From assembly GCA_037443945.1 (NCBI GenBank), contig JBBINH010000004.1, positions 1-64,000 of the forward strand: 64,000 nucleotides of DNA, in the 5' to 3' direction. How positions within the stretch are numbered: position 1 is the first letter of the stretch; each line of letters begins with the position of its first letter. Below the pieces are notes generated by a model. The model worked only from the letters and a program-made list of their open reading frames with translations, was not told where the DNA came from and ran no database searches. Both the position numbers and the translations under genes were made by a program. Source of the DNA: SSF26 sp037443945 (GTDB taxonomy: Bacteria; Chloroflexota; Anaerolineae; J102). This document shows positions 61,422-64,000 of this stretch, piece after piece.

Positions 61422-62018
61422 ATGGCTCAAAAATATGCCTTTCTGGTAGACCCGGGTAAATGCATCATGTGCCGGGCCTGTGTCGTGGCTTGTAAGGTGG
61501 AGAACCGCGTGGGCTCTCAGTGGCAGCGCAACGACATCATCCTCATCGGGCCCGACCAGAGCAAGAACCCGCCTGCCTATGCCGTGTTCATGAACTGTCA
61601 GCAGTGTGAGTTCCCCGCCTGTGTGGCGGCCTGTCCTGTGGAGGGGAAGGCGCTGGAGAAGCGGGAGGACGGCATCGTGCTCTTCAAGCGCGACAAGTGC
61701 GTGGGCGCCCAGATGTGTGTCGTTGCTTGTCCCTATGGAGTCATCAAGCTCACCCCGGTTAAGAGCAAGTACGGCTACTTCCAGTCGGACAAATGCACCT
61801 TCTGTGCCCACAAGCTCGACCGGCCGGCGGACGCGCCGGGCAGTAACCGCCCCGCCTGCGCTATGGTCTGCCCCACCAACGCCATCGAGTTCGGCGAGCG
61901 GGCTCAATTGCAGGCCAAAGTGGAGGAGATGGGTCGCGAGGTGTTGGACATTAACATCGCCGGGATCAACCCGAGCAACATTTTCCTGAAACCGGTGCCC
62001 GTCCGGCGAGAACTATGA
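61422..62018 (+). CDS. Four-cluster ferredoxin-like electron-transfer subunit
   Basis: Protein of 198 residues of the DmsB/PsrB/NrfC type. Four Cys groups are visible: CIMCRACVVACK, CQQCEFPACVAACP, CVGAQMCVVACP and CTFCAHKL plus CAMVCP, enough for about four [4Fe-4S] clusters that carry electrons to or from the molybdenum subunit. It has no signal peptide, so it probably leaves the cell bound to the Tat-exported partner. AAAGGAGGTGA 5 nt before the ATG is a near-perfect ribosome site. Starts 19 bp after the catalytic subunit gene. Confidence 0.93.
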   Translation: MAQKYAFLVDPGKCIMCRACVVACKVENRVGSQWQRNDIILIGPDQSKNPPAYAVFMNCQQCEFPACVAACPVEGKALEKREDGIVLFKRDKCVGAQMCVVACPYGVIKLTPVKSKYGYFQSDKCTFCAHKLDRPADAPGSNRPACAMVCPTNAIEFGERAQLQAKVEEMGREVLDINIAGINPSNIFLKPVPVRREL

Positions 62019-62034
62019 GAAGGGGAGGTGCATC

Positions 62035-62613
62035 ATGAAACGTCCATTACACGTGTGGTTGCTCGCATTGACCGTCCTGGTGGTCCTGCTGCCGGTCCTG
62101 GTGGTGGCCTGCGCCCGTCCGACACCCACCCCGGTGCCGCCCACACCGACATCTCCGCCTCCACCCACCCCGACTCCGGTGCCACCCACCCCGACCCCGG
62201 TGCCGCCCACACCGACGCCTGCACCCCCACCGCCCCCCACAGCCACACCTGGTCCGGTTGTGGAAATCCCACCGGTACCCATCGGCAATGAGCGGCGCGC
62301 CCGGGACTGGGATGCCGACGTGACCTATCTGCTCTTCAGCCGGCGTACCACGGCCTCGGATCTGGTGGGCGGCCTGGGCGGCATTGCCTTCAACCCGGCC
62401 GATTGTATGCGCTGCCATGAGAACGCCCCCGGCGTGGAAGGGCAGATCTTCTACGGCTTCGAGGACTTCGCCAAGGATCAGTGGCTAGACATGTTGAGTA
62501 AACCGGAAGGCAATGTCCCCGTGCGTGACTACAACTTTATCGAAGCCCACCAGAAGCGGGTGGATCTCGTTTTTGATGTCTTCCCGGAGCAACAGCTCAA
62601 GCAGAATCCCTAA
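62035..62613 (+). CDS. Monoheme cytochrome c lipoprotein
   Basis: Lipoprotein of 192 residues. Lipobox VVAC (Cys26), then a ~50-residue linker of repeated Pro-Thr units (PTPTPVPPTPT), and a C-terminal domain with one heme-binding CMRCH near residue 125 (NPADCMRCHENAPG). The family was not recognised and the domain is short. It is tethered to the outer face of the membrane and may pass electrons between the ferredoxin-like subunit and other cytochromes. Starts 16 bp after the iron-sulfur subunit gene. Confidence 0.82.
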   Translation: MKRPLHVWLLALTVLVVLLPVLVVACARPTPTPVPPTPTSPPPPTPTPVPPTPTPVPPTPTPAPPPPPTATPGPVVEIPPVPIGNERRARDWDADVTYLLFSRRTTASDLVGGLGGIAFNPADCMRCHENAPGVEGQIFYGFEDFAKDQWLDMLSKPEGNVPVRDYNFIEAHQKRVDLVFDVFPEQQLKQNP

Positions 62614-62619
62614 GTGATA

Positions 62620-62660
62620 GCGATTGCGGATTGTGGGATTACGCCGCAATCCGCAATCGC
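62620..62660 (+). repeat. 13-bp inverted repeat before the chaperone gene
   Basis: GCGATTGCGGATT (62620-62632) pairs perfectly with AATCCGCAATCGC (62648-62660) around a 15-nt loop. It lies between the cytochrome stop and the chaperone start, without a T-run. It could stabilise the upstream mRNA or lower downstream expression. Confidence 0.8.
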
Positions 62661-62675
62661 CAACCCAATTCGTTG

Positions 62676-63296
62676 ATGGATCCGCGAGCCGAGTTGTACT
62701 TCGCCCTATCCGAGTGTTACAAGGAGCCTTCCGACGCCTTTGCCCGTGACGTGGCGGAAGGCGTGCTGTATCGGGTGATAACGGAGGGCTTCCGGGCCTT
62801 AGGACGCCCCTCCACCACCCTCGTTCTGGAGCCCCTGCACATCGCCGACACACCGGAAGCCGTGTTGCAAACCCTGAAGCGAGCCTACTATCCCCTGTTC
62901 GTCATCCCGCCGCGCTTCGTCCTACCGGTAGAATCGGTGTACAAGGAGTGGGCCGGAGAGGATGGCTTCTTGACCGGCCAGCGAGGCATGATCATGGGGC
63001 CCTCGGCCAGGGATATGCTGCGACGCTACCGGGCCCAGGATATCCTTATCCCTAAACGTTTCAAGGATTATCCCGATCACCTGGCCCTTCTCCTGGAGTA
63101 CGGCGGCGTCCTCTGTGAGGAGGGAAACAGCCACGCCCTGGGCGAATTCGTCGCCAGCCATCTGGATGCCTGGATCGAGGAATTTGCCGAACAAGTCCGC
63201 GCTCGAACGGGAAGTCCTTTTTATCAGACCGTCGCCGAAGCTACGGTGGTCTTTGTCCGGGTAGAACGAGAACGCCTTCAAATCCCCATGCCATGA
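62676..63296 (+). CDS. TorD/DmsD-like molybdoenzyme chaperone
   Basis: Helical protein of 206 residues. The start RAELYFALSECYKEPSDAFARDV, the middle LPVESVYKEWAG followed by PDHLALLLEYGGVLCEEG, and the C-terminal FVASHLDAWIEEFAEQVRART fit TorD-family proteins (the xPxESVY and H-x-x-xE-L-x-x-L pattern). These chaperones bind the Tat signal and apo-enzyme until molybdenum cofactor is inserted. ATG at 62676 lies just after the inverted repeat. The stop overlaps the next gene's ATG (ATGA). Confidence 0.88.
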   Translation: MDPRAELYFALSECYKEPSDAFARDVAEGVLYRVITEGFRALGRPSTTLVLEPLHIADTPEAVLQTLKRAYYPLFVIPPRFVLPVESVYKEWAGEDGFLTGQRGMIMGPSARDMLRRYRAQDILIPKRFKDYPDHLALLLEYGGVLCEEGNSHALGEFVASHLDAWIEEFAEQVRARTGSPFYQTVAEATVVFVRVERERLQIPMP

Positions 63297-64000
63297 ACGT
63301 CGCCCCCCTCATCAAGTCACTTGCAGGTTGTCTTGTTTGTCTTGTGATGCTCCTCTTCACGGCAGCCTGCGCCCCCCAGGCCGCACCGACCTTACCGGCA
63401 TCTCCGGCGCCGAGGGCGGAGATGGCCACACAGACACCCACCGAGCCAACACCGACCTCAACCCTCGGTCAAGCTCAAGACACGGTCCCGGCACCTGTGA
63501 CCACCCTACCGGTAACGCCTACTCCCACGCCCCAAGCCGGGGGTGGCATCTCCGCCGAGCTGATCCAACGTGGGCAGCAGGCCTACCGGGACTGGGAGTG
63601 CTTCAATTGTCACGTTATCAACGGGGAAGGCGGGGTAAAACGCCGCGGACCTGAGCTGGACAATATCGGTAACCTTCTCTCCCCCGACGCCATCCGCGCC
63701 GAAATCCTCAACCCCTCTTTCTCCCTGGCCGCAGGCTTTGAGGAGGAGTACAACAAAGTCACCATGCCCAACGATTACGGCAGGCGCATAAGCGAGGAGG
63801 AGATCAACGCCCTGGTGGCGTATCTCTCCACGTTGCAGGACGAATCAGTGCAGACGCCGAAGCCGTTGTTCCCGGGGACGGCGAAGGAGGATCGGGGACC
63901 GTTTTACGAGATTCCGTTGGCGTACCAGAAAGTGATGCCGTCGGGATGGTGGACGGATCCGAAGATCATCGCCGAGGGCAAGGCCATCTACGAGGGTCAG
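63293..64000 (+). CDS. Cytochrome c lipoprotein, 3' end outside the window
   Basis: The open frame runs to the window edge (236 residues seen). Signal peptide with lipobox TAAC (Cys26), a Thr-Pro linker, then a class I cytochrome c domain with CFNCH (residues ~97-101) and a Met ligand region VTMPNDYG. Near the edge, EGKAIYEGQ looks like the opening helix of a second cytochrome domain. The ATG overlaps the chaperone stop. From about 63845 codons switch to mostly G-ending, unlike the first part. Likely an electron carrier for the molybdoenzyme module. Confidence 0.85.
   Translation, partial: MNVAPLIKSLAGCLVCLVMLLFTAACAPQAAPTLPASPAPRAEMATQTPTEPTPTSTLGQAQDTVPAPVTTLPVTPTPTPQAGGGISAELIQRGQQAYRDWECFNCHVINGEGGVKRRGPELDNIGNLLSPDAIRAEILNPSFSLAAGFEEEYNKVTMPNDYGRRISEEEINALVAYLSTLQDESVQTPKPLFPGTAKEDRGPFYEIPLAYQKVMPSGWWTDPKIIAEGKAIYEGQ

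Overview
The window looks like a chromosomal segment of a GC-rich Chloroflexota bacterium, probably a thermophilic relative of the Anaerolineae/Ardenticatenia/Caldilineae. This is inferred from lipoproteins with long Thr-Pro linkers, an AglE/F/G-type sugar transporter, a cyclic 2,3-diphosphoglycerate synthetase-like GTPase and a system I (Ccm) cytochrome c maturation operon beside cytochrome and molybdoenzyme genes. No rRNA, tRNA, CRISPR array or intact insertion sequence was seen.

Layout. 1-5100: branched-chain amino acid ABC transporter (end of the binding protein, then livH-livM-livG-livF). 5100-9300: a wax-ester synthase/DGAT-like acyltransferase with an unusual Cys/His tail, adenylate kinase, and a sorbosone-dehydrogenase-like lipoprotein. 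9430-19900: a sugar cluster with a LacI-type regulator sitting on its own palindromic operator, a binding lipoprotein made of two nearly identical tandem domains, two permeases, an FGGY kinase, a sucrose-phosphate-synthase-like glycosyltransferase and a PfkB kinase. 19820-23670 (minus): an envelope polysaccharide group (O-antigen ligase-like, GtrA-like, GT4 glycosyltransferase, membrane protein). 23900-28850: an accessory patch holding a small gene pair between direct repeats, a broken transposase, a malic enzyme-phosphotransacetylase fusion, a decapitated aminoglycoside-acetyltransferase-like gene and a RibD/DHFR-like reductase.

29000-36500 (minus) is one long cytochrome c biogenesis operon: ccmE, a diheme cytochrome fusion, ccmA, ccmB, ccmC, ccmD, a CcdA-like protein whose helices are in permuted order, a TlpA-like thioredoxin, a glutaredoxin-like protein and a DUF2085 membrane protein. 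A TGAT-N4-ATCA palindrome sits at the class II distance from a good -10 box in front of ccmE, suggesting FNR/CRP-family control. 36500-40000 holds a DUF2007 protein and a membrane-anchored GH3 protein.

40100-46100 (plus) is a housekeeping run: yceD, rpmF, fabD, fabG, nusB, tatB-like, tatC and the cyclic-DPG synthetase-like gene. 46100-51150 (minus): SDR, lipoprotein, mutS. 51435-54083 (plus): rhodanese, an unknown protein, a 2-hydroxyacid dehydrogenase and folK. 54080-57616 (minus): a very large GH13 protein.

58000-64000 (plus) encodes a respiratory module: a small coiled-coil protein, a small exported protein, a Tat-exported molybdopterin oxidoreductase, its ferredoxin-like subunit, a monoheme lipoprotein, a TorD-like chaperone and a second cytochrome c lipoprotein cut off by the window edge. 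Its substrate cannot be told from the sequence. The Ccm operon and TatBC in the same window would supply the heme attachment and export this module needs.
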